Origin: Flavobacterium ranwuense
GTDB lineage: Bacteria > Bacteroidota > Bacteroidia > Flavobacteriales > Flavobacteriaceae
Reading direction: 5' to 3'
NCBI RefSeq assembly: GCF_004349315.1
Contig: NZ_SMLH01000004.1
Coordinates: 248,001 to 312,000 of the forward strand
Length of the DNA stretch: 64,000 bases
The translations under genes and the position numbers were made by a program. Below, piece after piece: positions 1-8,740 of the stretch. The notes beneath the pieces were generated by a model. The model worked only from the letters and a program-made list of their open reading frames with translations. It was not told the DNA's origin and did no database searches. Position 1 is the first letter of the stretch; each line of letters opens with the position of its first letter.

Positions 1-1104
1 ATGGATGCTGCTGCAAAAGGTGCCAAAAGTTGGATGGCACCACAAGTGGAAACGGGTTTTTTTATGACACCATACAATACCAAAATGTGGAAAGCAAGTG
101 ATATGGATCCAGGAATGGGATCTTACATGGTTGGTGTTACACAAATGATACCGAATGCTAGAAAACTTAAGTCTGATTTCAATTACATGAATGCAATGTC
201 ATCTGTTGAAAAAGAAAATAAAAATTATACGATTAATCAATTAAAGGCACTGGCAAAAACGAATTATTACCAATGGCTGGTATTAAATAAAAAAATAAAA
301 ATTGCGGATGATAATTTATTGCTTTTAGACTATATGATAAAAAGTATGGAAATACGCTATCAGTATAATATGGATAAATTGCCAACCTATTACAAAGCAA
401 AATCGCAATACGGTGTATTACAAAGTATGATTGTAATGTTACAAAATGACATCTCTCAAAAACGAATTATGCTGAATACTTTGATGGCTAGAGATAAAAA
501 CACTTTGTTTGAAATAGATGAAACCTATAAATTAAATGATTTTGATGCCATAAAAGCAGATACAACCTCACTTTCCCAAAACCGAAGTGATGTTAAAGCG
601 ATTGAAAAAACAATGGTATTAAATCAATTAAAAATTGAAACCGAAAAAGCAAAATTATTACCAGAATTTGGTGTTAAATATGACAATATGTTTGCCTTTG
701 GAGAACAGCCAAAACAATTCTCTTTAATGGGAATGATTACTATTCCAATGCCTTGGTCAACAAAAATGAATAAAGCCAATATCAACAGTTTTAAAATCAA
801 GAATGAAGGTCTCAACTGGCAAAAGCAAATGATTTTGAATGAAGCAGCAGGAATGATTTCGGGTATGAATACAGAACTGATAAACCTAAAAAAACAATAT
901 GATATTGCTGAAAAAAATATCATTCCTGCCTTAAAACGAAACTATGATACTGCAATATTGGCTTGGCAGAATAATACGGGAGATCTGTTTGTAGTATTGG
1001 ATGCTTGGGAAGCATTAAATATGGCACAAATTGATGTTTTGGATAAGTTGCAAAATATTTTAAATACACAAGTAGAAATTGAAAAACAACTAGAAATCAA
1101 ATAA
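1..1104 (+). CDS. TolC/CusC-like outer-membrane efflux channel, 5' end outside the window
   Basis: Outer-membrane factor of a tripartite heavy-metal efflux pump, which exports copper or silver across the outer membrane. About 367 residues are visible, rich in long amphipathic helices (heptad-like stretches near residues 60-130 and 270-365), as expected of TolC-family alpha-barrels. There is no signal peptide at the first Met and the frame is open at the window edge, so the real start lies upstream. The next gene starts 2 bp after the stop and encodes the adaptor subunit, which places this in a cus/czc-type operon; the inner-membrane RND pump (CusA) is not in the window and is probably upstream. 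The specific metal is inferred from the neighbours. Confidence 0.85.
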   Translation: MDAAAKGAKSWMAPQVETGFFMTPYNTKMWKASDMDPGMGSYMVGVTQMIPNARKLKSDFNYMNAMSSVEKENKNYTINQLKALAKTNYYQWLVLNKKIKIADDNLLLLDYMIKSMEIRYQYNMDKLPTYYKAKSQYGVLQSMIVMLQNDISQKRIMLNTLMARDKNTLFEIDETYKLNDFDAIKADTTSLSQNRSDVKAIEKTMVLNQLKIETEKAKLLPEFGVKYDNMFAFGEQPKQFSLMGMITIPMPWSTKMNKANINSFKIKNEGLNWQKQMILNEAAGMISGMNTELINLKKQYDIAEKNIIPALKRNYDTAILAWQNNTGDLFVVLDAWEALNMAQIDVLDKLQNILNTQVEIEKQLEIK

Positions 1105-1106
1105 TT

Positions 1107-2354
1107 ATGAATAAATATTTAAAATATAGTTTGGTTTTAATCGTAATATCTAGTATAGGATTTGTTGTCTATTTCTTTGCAATAAAATCAGATAATCACT
1201 CGGAGAATTCACATCAAACAGAAGTTTATACCTGTTCTATGCATCCCGAAATTATTCGCGACAAACCTGGCAATTGTCCTATTTGCGGAATGACTTTGGT
1301 AAAAAAAATAACAGAAAGCCAAGCTGAGGAAGACAATTCTATTGACAACCTTTTGAAACCTACTGATAATTTTATCGTCGGGAATTATCAAACTACAACA
1401 GCTAAAGACACTACATTAAGCAGTGAAATAAACTTACCTGGAATAGTGTCTTACGATCCAAATTCATCAGTAAATATTGCTGCTAGAATAAGTGGAAGAA
1501 TAGAAAAAATGTATGTCAATTATAAGTACCAAAAAGTAGCTAAAGGACAGAAATTATTTGATTTATACAGCCCTGAATTATTGACAGAACAGCAAAATTT
1601 TATTTATTTAGTTTCCAATGATTCCGATAATACAGCAATTATTAAAGCCTCAAAGCAAAAATTATTGCTTTATGGAATGACTAAAAATCAGATAAATTCA
1701 TTGTCTTCTTCCAAAAAAGTAAATCCTCAAGTTTCAATTTACAGTCCAGCTTCTGGAATTGTTCAAGGAACAGAAAAAATGGATAATACAAGCAATTCGT
1801 CGATGCAAAGTGCAAATAACAATACAGAAATATTAAACATAAAGGAAGGTAACTACATAAAAAAGGGAGAAGTAGTTTTTAAATTAGTAAATACCGATAA
1901 AGTATGGGGCATTTTTAATGTTAGCCAAGGGTACAATAGTCTAATCAAAACCAATCAAACTATCAAAATTGCTACAGAATTAGACAAAAACGAATTCATC
2001 GATGCACAAATAAATTTTATTGAAACTCAATTTAATCCAGCAGATAAATCCAATAGAATTAGGGTATACCTAAACAACAATAAACTGAAATTACCCATAG
2101 GTCTGCGATTGCAGGGAATTGTGAAAACAAATTCAGTACAAGGGGTTTGGTTGCAAAAACAAGCATTAGTGAGTATTGGCAACAAGAAAATAGTTTTTAT
2201 AAAAAAGAATAATGGCTTTAAAGCAACTGCAATAAAAGCAGGAATTGAAATAGATGATTTTATTCAAATTATCAGTGGAATTTCCGTTGAAGATACCCTT
2301 GCTAAAAATGCACAATATTTAATTGATAGCGAAAGCTTTATTAAAACCGAGTAA
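1107..2354 (+). CDS. RND efflux periplasmic adaptor (CusB-like) with N-terminal heavy-metal-binding domain
   Basis: Membrane-fusion protein that bridges the inner-membrane RND pump and the outer-membrane channel. Residues 5-26 form an N-terminal membrane anchor or signal. Residues 41-67 are a heavy-metal-binding domain of the YTCxMHPE...CPxCGM type, with Cys, Met and His ligands. The rest matches CusB/HlyD adaptors (beta-barrel, lipoyl and helical hairpin), 415 residues in all. It starts 2 bp after the channel gene and ends 2 bp before a second adaptor gene. A Ser/Asn/Met-rich insert around residues 225-245 may be a flexible metal-contact loop (inference). Family assignment is firm; Cu/Ag specificity is inferred from the neighbouring oxidase and copper-storage genes. 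Confidence 0.9.
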   Translation: MNKYLKYSLVLIVISSIGFVVYFFAIKSDNHSENSHQTEVYTCSMHPEIIRDKPGNCPICGMTLVKKITESQAEEDNSIDNLLKPTDNFIVGNYQTTTAKDTTLSSEINLPGIVSYDPNSSVNIAARISGRIEKMYVNYKYQKVAKGQKLFDLYSPELLTEQQNFIYLVSNDSDNTAIIKASKQKLLLYGMTKNQINSLSSSKKVNPQVSIYSPASGIVQGTEKMDNTSNSSMQSANNNTEILNIKEGNYIKKGEVVFKLVNTDKVWGIFNVSQGYNSLIKTNQTIKIATELDKNEFIDAQINFIETQFNPADKSNRIRVYLNNNKLKLPIGLRLQGIVKTNSVQGVWLQKQALVSIGNKKIVFIKKNNGFKATAIKAGIEIDDFIQIISGISVEDTLAKNAQYLIDSESFIKTE

Positions 2355-2356
2355 TC

Positions 2357-3571
2357 ATGAAAACGATAAAAATAATAGGCATTCTATCAATACTACTTTC
2401 TGTATGTATAGCTTGCAATACTAAAAACAAAGAAGACCATAGCAAACATAAAAATAAAGAAACTATTTTTTACACTTGTTCTATGGATCCTCAAGTAAAG
2501 GAGGATAAGCCTGGGAAATGTCCCATTTGTCATATGGAGTTAACTCCAATAAAAAGTGACGACACAGCTCCAAATGAGATAAGCTTGAGTAAACAGCAGC
2601 TACAATTGGGGAACATCACCACGCAAACTGTTGCAACAACTCAAAGCAGTTTAGAGCAAAATTATACAGGGGTTTTAACAATTAATCAAGAAAAAATTAA
2701 CACCATTTCTGCTAGAGCAATGGGGCGAATTGAAAAGTTATACTTCAAAACGGTTGGTGATTATGTTGCTAAAAACGAACCGGTATATCAATTGTATAGT
2801 GAAGATATTGCCATAGCCAAACAAGATTACTTCACAGCATACAAACAACTTACCATGCCAGGTGATTTTGGAAAAAACGCACGTACGATGCTCATTGCTG
2901 CCAAACAAAAACTATTATTCTTTGGTTTATCCAATGCCCAAATTGAAACTATAAAATCGAGTAAAGAAATTTCTCCGTACACTATTTTCTATAGTAAAAG
3001 CAGTGGAACTATCTCGGAGATAATAGCAACAGAAGGCAGTTATGCAATGGAGGGTGCTGGTATAGTTAAATTGGCAAATTTAAATAGTCTTTGGCTCGAA
3101 ACACAGGTGAATATCAATTACGCAAAAAGCATGCACCTTGGACAAAACGCCAAAGTTTCATTTACTGATTATCCTGATAAAACTATAATTGCAAAAATTT
3201 CATTTATCAATCCTGAAATAAATCCAAACACCAGACTGCTTTTAATTCGAATGGAAGTACCCAATCCGAACTTACTTTTAAAACCCGGGATGCAGGCAAC
3301 TGCAAGATTAACACAGTCCAATATAAAAGGAATATTCATACCTACAGATGCAGTAATCAGAGAAGAAAATGCGTCTTACATATGGATTGAAAAAAGACCG
3401 GGAGTATTTGAAAGCCTAATGGTGGAAACTGGAGCGGAAACCAATGGGATGATTGAAATTAAATCGGAAATGGATCCTTCAAAAAAAGTAGTTATTACTG
3501 GAGCGTATGCTATAAATAGTGAATATAAATTCCGCAAAGGAAGCGACCCCATGGAGGGAATGAAAATGTGA
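2357..3571 (+). CDS. Second RND efflux adaptor (CusB-like), probable lipoprotein
   Basis: A second CusB-type adaptor directly downstream of the first. The N-terminus is hydrophobic and runs to Cys20 in a lipoprotein-like context (CIAC is not a perfect lipobox), followed by a His/Lys-rich linker. A heavy-metal-binding domain at residues 38-65 is altered: the usual MHP reads MDP and the usual CGM reads CHM, so its metal ligands differ from those of the upstream adaptor. The remaining 330 residues show the usual adaptor pattern, and the C-terminus is Met-rich. The two adaptors differ clearly in sequence, so this is not a recent duplication. They may form a mixed hexamer or serve different pumps (inference). 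Confidence 0.88.
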   Translation: MKTIKIIGILSILLSVCIACNTKNKEDHSKHKNKETIFYTCSMDPQVKEDKPGKCPICHMELTPIKSDDTAPNEISLSKQQLQLGNITTQTVATTQSSLEQNYTGVLTINQEKINTISARAMGRIEKLYFKTVGDYVAKNEPVYQLYSEDIAIAKQDYFTAYKQLTMPGDFGKNARTMLIAAKQKLLFFGLSNAQIETIKSSKEISPYTIFYSKSSGTISEIIATEGSYAMEGAGIVKLANLNSLWLETQVNINYAKSMHLGQNAKVSFTDYPDKTIIAKISFINPEINPNTRLLLIRMEVPNPNLLLKPGMQATARLTQSNIKGIFIPTDAVIREENASYIWIEKRPGVFESLMVETGAETNGMIEIKSEMDPSKKVVITGAYAINSEYKFRKGSDPMEGMKM

Positions 3572-3631
3572 TATTTGGTGTCAATGATTATGAAAATATT
3601 AAATTGAAAGCAAATTTATACTAAAGTAAAA

Positions 3632-3745
3632 ATGAATAACCTAACGCAGATAATTCAACAATACAAAACCGATACATAAAGCGTTTACAACACATGGTTT
3701 GTCGATAACGACCAAAGGCTAAAAGCGTTTCGAACCTACCATTAG
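3632..3745 (+). pseudogene. N-terminal remnant of an unknown gene with an internal stop
   Basis: The 234-bp gap between the second adaptor and the DUF2911 gene contains an ATG-started reading frame beginning MNNLTQIIQQYKTDT. It is interrupted by TAA at codon 16 and continues as SVYNTWFVDNDQRLKAFRT before stopping again. The sequence on both sides of the stop reads like one soluble protein, so this looks like the decayed front of a longer gene. From memory it resembles the start of a protein carried on other Bacteroidota mobile elements, but I cannot name the family with confidence. No promoter was recognised. Confidence 0.35.
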
Positions 3746-3805
3746 AAAAATTGGAGGAAACTAAAAAAACAAAAAAATAATAAAATCAATTTAAAATCAA
3801 AAACC

Positions 3806-4675
3806 ATGAAAAAAATAATACTAATAAATTTCTTTATTTTACAGGCTTTAGTAATTTCGGCACAAGAAAAAGTTCAAATAAAACTAACTTCTGCAAGCCC
3901 ATCTGCATCATTTGAACAAGAATTGGGTAGCACAATAATCAAAGTTTCTTACAGCAGACCACTAGCAAGAGGCAGAAAAATATTTGGTGAATTAGTGCCT
4001 TTTGAAAAACTCTGGCGAACTGGCGCCAGTGATTGTACTTCAATAACCACCAACGAAGATATTGTATTTGGAAATACTACTTTAAAAATGGGTAGTTACT
4101 CAATATTCACAATACCTTCAAAAAAGGAGTGGACAATAATTGTAAATACAGATACTACATTACATGGAGAAGCCGGATACGATGCCAAAAAAGATGTTTT
4201 TCGTTTTACAGTTCCAGTGGAAAGCATACCCAGTTTTTATGAAACATTTACAATCGAAATAAATGATATTAACAGCAAAGGAGAGGGATTCCTAAAAATA
4301 ATATGGGGAAATTCGATGGTGAAAATTCCATTAAAAAGTAAAGCAGATGAAAATATTTTAGCAGTAATAGATAAAAATATCATTAAAGAAAAAACCCTTG
4401 ATGCTAATTTATTATTTCAAGCGGCAAACTATTATTACAGTACAAACAGAGATTCCAAACAAACAATAGCTTGGCTAATTGAAGCCGAGAAATTAGATCC
4501 GCAGAATTTTTACTATCCTAATTTGAGACAAAAAATAGCAACGGAACTAAAAGACTATTCCAGTGCAATTGAAGCAGGTAAAAAAGCTTTATCAATAGCA
4601 GAATTAAAAAAAATGAAAAGTGTAGAATCACTCAAAAAACAAATTTTAGAGTTGGAGTTACTATGGAAAAAATAA
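3806..4675 (+). CDS. DUF2911 domain secreted protein
   Basis: Signal peptide at residues 1-19 (cleavage near SAQ), then a DUF2911 domain over about residues 22-165, recognised by the SYSRPLARGRKIFGELVPF and LWRTGASDCT motifs. The C-terminal 110 residues are helical and repeat-like, resembling a short TPR segment. The family is common in Bacteroidota and its biochemical role is unknown. It sits between the efflux genes and the multicopper oxidase, 20 bp upstream of the oxidase, so the two are probably co-transcribed. A role in copper handling would be inferred from position alone. Confidence 0.85.
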   Translation: MKKIILINFFILQALVISAQEKVQIKLTSASPSASFEQELGSTIIKVSYSRPLARGRKIFGELVPFEKLWRTGASDCTSITTNEDIVFGNTTLKMGSYSIFTIPSKKEWTIIVNTDTTLHGEAGYDAKKDVFRFTVPVESIPSFYETFTIEINDINSKGEGFLKIIWGNSMVKIPLKSKADENILAVIDKNIIKEKTLDANLLFQAANYYYSTNRDSKQTIAWLIEAEKLDPQNFYYPNLRQKIATELKDYSSAIEAGKKALSIAELKKMKSVESLKKQILELELLWKK

Positions 4676-4695
4676 ATCAATTTTAAACTAAAAAA

Positions 4696-7560
4696 ATGAG
4701 AAAAATTATAGTATTAATATTCATTATGTCTATTTATTCCTTTGCCCAAGCACAGGATATGAAAGGGATGAATATGTCAAAAAAAGAAAATACTAAAAAG
4801 AAGCAGCCCGCAACATACACCTGCCCAATGCACCCCGAAATTCACGCTAACAAGCCAGGGAAATGCCCTAAATGTGGAATGACGTTGATAAAGGAAAAAG
4901 CGAAAGCGGTTAAGAAATCGGTAGTTAAAAAGCAGGATGAAATGCAAATGCCCATGAAAAAGACTTCTAAAAAGAAGGACGACATGGACAATATGAAAAC
5001 GGATAATAATAAGGTGGCATCCGTAACATACACCTGCCCAATGCACCCCGAAATTCACGCTAACAAGCCAGGGAAATGCCCTAAATGCGGAATGACTTTG
5101 GTAAAGGAAAAACCGAAAGCAGTTAAGAAATCGGTAGTTAAAGAGCAGGATGAAATGCAAATGCCCATGAAAAAGACTTCTAAAAAGAAGGACAACATGG
5201 ATAATATGAAAACGGATAATAATGAGGCTCCTCAAAATCATGAGATGGGCAAAATGGATATGCCAAAAGCAAACTTAAGCTTTTTAAAGACAATTGTAAA
5301 CAACATACCGCCAAGGACAGTTCGATACGATTTGTATGTGCGAGACACCATCGTAAACTTTACCGGAAAACCAAAAAGAGCCATAGCAGTAAACGGACAA
5401 ATACCAATGCCAACACTTACGTTTACGGAAGGCGATACCGCTGAAATTTATGTGCATAATGAATTGAACGAAGAAACATCGTTGCATTGGCACGGTTTGT
5501 TTTTACCAAACAAAGAAGATGGTGTGCCAAACCTTACACAAATGCCAATCAAACCGCATACTACCCACTTGTATAGATTTCCAATTATTCAACACGGTAC
5601 ACATTGGTATCATAGCCATACTGGTTTGCAGGAACAAATAGGAATGTACGGTTCTTTTACTATGAATAAAAGAGAAGAGCTTGATATTCCCACCGTGCCC
5701 ATAGTTTTAAGTGAGTGGACAGATCTGAATCCCAATAATGTACATCGAATGTTGCATAATGCTTCGGATTGGTTTGCTATTAAAAAAGGAACAACCCAAA
5801 GTTATGCAGAAGCCATAAGAAGCGGATATTTTAAAACAAAACTTAATAACGAATGGAAGCGAATGAACGCTATGGATGTGAGCGATGTGTACTACGATAA
5901 ATTCTTAATAAACGGAAAAAATGAAAGCCAACTTTCACAATTTAAAGCAGGCGATAAAGTCCGATTACGAATTGCAAACGGCGGTGCATCAACCAATTTC
6001 TGGTTGACATATGCTGGCAGCAAAATAACGGTTGTAGCAAGCGATGGTAACGATGTGGAACCCGTTGAAGTCGATAGATTACTAATTGCAGTTTCCGAAA
6101 CTTATGATGTGATTGTTACCATTCCTGCCGATAAAACAGCTTATGAATTCTTGGCTACACCCGAAGATCGCACAAAATCAGCCTCATTATATTTAGGTGA
6201 TGGTATCAAGCAATTAACGGCTCCGCTACCCAAGTTAAAATATTTTGAAGGAATGAAGATGATGAACGGCATGATGAAAATGAACGGAGATTTAGACGAT
6301 ATGGGAATGCAAATGTCGCTTAACCAAATGGACATGAACGTAGTCATGTATCCGGAAATAACTGGCGAGCTAAAGAAAAAAGGCGCCGATAAAATGCCGG
6401 GTATGAATATGGAGGGAGATAAAATGGATATGAATAAAGAGGAAATGAAAGATAAGGATATGGGCAATGAGAAAAAAGATGCGATGAATATGGGAGACCA
6501 TAAAATGCAAGGCATGGATCAATATGATTCCAATGCACTTTCTGATATCGTGACCTTGAACTATGCCATGTTGAAATCGCCAACAAAAACCAATCTTCCG
6601 AAAGATGCACCAGTAAAAGAATTAAAGTTTGAACTTACCGGAAACATGAATCGTTATGTATGGAGTCTGGATAACAAAGTAGTTTCAGAAAGTGATAAAA
6701 TCTTAATTAAAAAAGGAGAAATCGTACGCATGATCCTTCACAACAATTCTATGATGCGCCATCCAATGCACTTGCACGGACATGATTTTAGGGTAATCAA
6801 CGGACAAGAAGATTATGCTCCAATGAAAAACATCATTGACATCATGCCAATGGAAACTGATACGCTCGAATTTGCAGCCACCGAAAGTGGCGATTGGTTT
6901 TTTCATTGTCATATTTTATATCACATGATGAGCGGAATGGGCAGAGTTTTTAGTTATGAAAACTCCCCTGCAAATCCATTAATCCCAAACCCAAAATTGG
7001 CGCAACGCAAATTGTTTGCTGACGATAGAGCATTTCACTTTATGGCCGAAAATGATTTTGCCACAAACGGAAACGATGGAGAAGCAATGTATCAAAGTAC
7101 ACGTTGGAGTATCGGCACCGAATGGCGATTGGGCTACAATGATCATCACGGTTATGAAATCGAAACCCATATTGGAAGATACATTGGAAAAATGCAATGG
7201 TTAATGCCTTTTATAGGTTTTGATTGGAGATATAGAAAAATGGGGATAGACGAGCAAGAAAGAAATTTATTTGGGCAAACCAATACCAAAGACCACAGAG
7301 CTGTTTTTAGTGCAGGGGTTAATTACACTTTACCAATGCTTATTATCGCTCAAGCCGAAGTATTTACCGACGGAAATGTGCGTTTACAGTTTGAACGAAA
7401 AGATATCCCAGTCTCTAAAAGACTACGAATGAGTTTAATGTGGAACACCGACAAAGAATATATGGCAGGCTTACGTTATATTATCAAAAGAAACTTTGGA
7501 ATAACTACGCACTATGATAGTGATATGGGAATTGGATTAGGTGCTACTTTGAATTATTAA
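4696..7560 (+). CDS. Multicopper oxidase (CopA family) with two metal-binding repeats and a C-terminal CopB-like barrel
   Basis: Exported copper oxidase, 954 residues, likely oxidising Cu(I) in the periplasm. Signal peptide 1-20. Two heavy-metal-binding domains at 41-67 and 112-138 are separated by Lys/Met-rich linkers. The cupredoxin core follows with its copper motifs: LHWHG near 262, HWYHSHTG near 301, HPMHLHGH near 688 and HCHILYHM near 736. A Met/Asp-rich segment at about 520-610 resembles the Met-rich loops of CopA and CueO. The last 180 residues match CopB-type outer-membrane beta-barrels (alternating strands ending in ...GLGATLNY), so CopA and CopB appear fused in one chain. CopA and CopB are normally separate proteins. 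A terminator follows the stop. Confidence 0.92.
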   Translation: MRKIIVLIFIMSIYSFAQAQDMKGMNMSKKENTKKKQPATYTCPMHPEIHANKPGKCPKCGMTLIKEKAKAVKKSVVKKQDEMQMPMKKTSKKKDDMDNMKTDNNKVASVTYTCPMHPEIHANKPGKCPKCGMTLVKEKPKAVKKSVVKEQDEMQMPMKKTSKKKDNMDNMKTDNNEAPQNHEMGKMDMPKANLSFLKTIVNNIPPRTVRYDLYVRDTIVNFTGKPKRAIAVNGQIPMPTLTFTEGDTAEIYVHNELNEETSLHWHGLFLPNKEDGVPNLTQMPIKPHTTHLYRFPIIQHGTHWYHSHTGLQEQIGMYGSFTMNKREELDIPTVPIVLSEWTDLNPNNVHRMLHNASDWFAIKKGTTQSYAEAIRSGYFKTKLNNEWKRMNAMDVSDVYYDKFLINGKNESQLSQFKAGDKVRLRIANGGASTNFWLTYAGSKITVVASDGNDVEPVEVDRLLIAVSETYDVIVTIPADKTAYEFLATPEDRTKSASLYLGDGIKQLTAPLPKLKYFEGMKMMNGMMKMNGDLDDMGMQMSLNQMDMNVVMYPEITGELKKKGADKMPGMNMEGDKMDMNKEEMKDKDMGNEKKDAMNMGDHKMQGMDQYDSNALSDIVTLNYAMLKSPTKTNLPKDAPVKELKFELTGNMNRYVWSLDNKVVSESDKILIKKGEIVRMILHNNSMMRHPMHLHGHDFRVINGQEDYAPMKNIIDIMPMETDTLEFAATESGDWFFHCHILYHMMSGMGRVFSYENSPANPLIPNPKLAQRKLFADDRAFHFMAENDFATNGNDGEAMYQSTRWSIGTEWRLGYNDHHGYEIETHIGRYIGKMQWLMPFIGFDWRYRKMGIDEQERNLFGQTNTKDHRAVFSAGVNYTLPMLIIAQAEVFTDGNVRLQFERKDIPVSKRLRMSLMWNTDKEYMAGLRYIIKRNFGITTHYDSDMGIGLGATLNY
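4813..5223 (+). repeat. Tandem 198-bp coding duplication in the oxidase N-terminus
   Basis: Copy 1 (4813-5010) and copy 2 (5026-5223) are nearly identical at the nucleotide level and 213 bp apart, an exact multiple of three, so the frame is kept. Each copy encodes one heavy-metal-binding domain plus its Lys/Met-rich linker. The few substitutions point to a recent internal duplication that doubled the metal-binding module. Confidence 0.95.
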
Positions 7561-7584
7561 GAAACTCAAATTTTAAATTTGTAT

Positions 7585-7623
7585 AAAGGATGCTTGTTCT
7601 AAAAGACAAGTGTCCTTTTTTTG
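7585..7623 (+). terminator. Rho-independent terminator after the multicopper oxidase
   Basis: Stem AAAGGAtgCTTGT pairs with ACAAGtgTCCTTT (two central wobble pairs), with an 8-nt loop and a run of T. It lies 25 bp after the oxidase stop and closes the efflux/oxidase transcription unit. Confidence 0.8.
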
Positions 7624-7720
7624 CAATTATATTTTTTATAAAATCAAAATATATCCCTGATAATGTGTGAATTATATAATTTTTATTAGAATTTCACAAT
7701 ACTTTTTCAAGCTAAAAAGC

Positions 7721-7749
7721 TACCTTTAAACTGCGAAAATTAATTCGCA
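7721..7749 (+). promoter_or_regulatory. Candidate promoter -7 box with adjacent palindrome upstream of the copper-storage gene
   Basis: TACCTTTA at 7721-7728 matches 7 of 8 positions of the Bacteroidota -7 consensus TAnnTTTG. Directly after it, TGCGAA-N6-TTCGCA (7732-7749) is a perfect inverted repeat at the expected transcription start. This is a typical operator position for a repressor that controls the downstream copper-binding genes. No clear -33 TTTG was found at the expected spacing. Confidence 0.45.
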
Positions 7750-7765
7750 ATTAAAATTTAGCAAG

Positions 7766-8101
7766 ATGAGTCATCAAAAATTTAAAGATTGTATCGATGC
7801 TTGTTCAGAATGTGCAGTAGAATGTTCACATTGCGAAAGTGAATGCTTGAATGAGCAAGACGTAAAAATGTTAGCGCGTTGCATAAAACTAGATCATGAT
7901 TGTGCAGCTATTTGTTTATTTGCAATGCAGGCTATGGCAAGCGGAAGTGAGTTTACGGAAAAAATCTGCAAATTATGCGCCGAAATTTGTACAGCTTGCG
8001 CCGAAGAATGTGAAAAACATGCACACATGGAGCATTGCAAAAATTGTGCGGAAGCCTGTCGCAAATGTGCTGTTGAGTGCAGTAATATGAGTAAAATGTG
8101 A
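7766..8101 (+). CDS. Four-helix-bundle copper-binding protein (Csp/DUF326 family)
   Basis: Soluble protein of 111 residues with 18 cysteines, mostly in CxxxC or CxxC spacing along predicted helices (for example CIDACSECAVEC and CKNCAEACRKCAVEC). This is the signature of the copper storage proteins, in which Cys-lined helices pack Cu(I) in the core of the bundle. There is no signal peptide, so the cytosolic (Csp3-like) form is expected. It opens a second copper unit, downstream of its own candidate promoter and palindrome, and is followed by a Met-rich lipoprotein, a metal-binding microprotein and a stress protein. Buffering of cytosolic Cu(I) is known for the family; regulation by copper is inferred. 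Confidence 0.9.
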   Translation: MSHQKFKDCIDACSECAVECSHCESECLNEQDVKMLARCIKLDHDCAAICLFAMQAMASGSEFTEKICKLCAEICTACAEECEKHAHMEHCKNCAEACRKCAVECSNMSKM

Positions 8102-8176
8102 GTATTTTAATCTCTTAAATAAAGTTTCGTTTAGAGGAATTATTTAAGAGATTTTAAACCATCAAAATTATAAACT

Positions 8177-8599
8177 ATGAAAACATTACAAAAAATCACA
8201 TTAATTATTGTATCGATTGGTTTGTTTACATCTTGCCAATCCAAAACTGATGTAAATCAAATTCTTTCAAATTCAGATACAAAAAAGGCAATTATGGATA
8301 CTATTGCAAACAATAGCGATATGTCTAAAGATATGATGCAAGCGATGATGAACAGTAGTAAAGGAAAAATGATGATGACAAATCACGAAAACATGATGAA
8401 AATGATGAAGGATAATCCAGATATGATGAAAGGAATGATGACCGAAATGATGGAAGCATCTAAAACAGATACTACGATGATGTCTGAAATGTGTAAATCG
8501 ATGATGGATAATCCTAAAATGATGGATATGATGAAAAATAAAAAAATGCAATCACACAAAATGACTGGAATGGATAAAAATATGGATATGTCCAAATAA
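8177..8599 (+). CDS. Met/Asp/Lys-rich lipoprotein
   Basis: Hypothetical secreted lipoprotein of 140 residues. The signal peptide ends in a good lipobox (LFTSC, Cys20). The mature part is extremely rich in Met, repeatedly in MM or MxxMM arrangement (MMKMMKDNPDMMKGMM and similar) with Asp and Lys between. Such Met clusters bind Cu(I) or Ag(I) in periplasmic copper proteins, so a metal-sponge role at the cell surface or periplasmic face is a reasonable inference. I recognise no named domain. The gene is 76 bp downstream of the copper-storage gene and 34 bp upstream of the metal-binding microprotein. Confidence 0.75.
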   Translation: MKTLQKITLIIVSIGLFTSCQSKTDVNQILSNSDTKKAIMDTIANNSDMSKDMMQAMMNSSKGKMMMTNHENMMKMMKDNPDMMKGMMTEMMEASKTDTTMMSEMCKSMMDNPKMMDMMKNKKMQSHKMTGMDKNMDMSK

Positions 8600-8632
8600 T
8601 ACAAATACAAACAATATTAAAATATAAAAAAA

Positions 8633-8740
8633 ATGGAAACTCAAAAAACGTACACCTGTCCAATGCACCCAGAAGTTACTTCGGATAAACCAGGAAAATG
8701 TTCCAAGTGCGGAATGAATTTAGTGGAGGAAAAAGAATGA
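8633..8740 (+). CDS. 35-residue stand-alone heavy-metal-binding microprotein
   Basis: A short gene starting at ATG 8633 and ending with TGA at 8738-8740. It encodes little more than one heavy-metal-binding module: YTCPMHPE, a short DKPGKC spacer and KCGMNL. The same module occurs in both RND adaptors and twice in the oxidase. No signal peptide is present, so it is probably cytosolic. The stop overlaps the start of the universal stress protein (ATGA at 8737-8740), which implies translational coupling and supports this being a real gene. It may act as a small metal shuttle or buffer (inference). Confidence 0.78.
   Translation: METQKTYTCPMHPEVTSDKPGKCSKCGMNLVEEKE

Noticed and set aside
4777..5241. 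Long open frame on the - strand opposite the oxidase N-terminus
   Set aside because: It is a mirror of the duplicated coding repeat; the real product on the + strand has clear metal-binding motifs.
8273..8551. His-rich open frame on the - strand opposite the Met-rich lipoprotein
   Set aside because: ATG repeats on one strand read as CAT (His) on the other; no start signals or family match, so it is a shadow.
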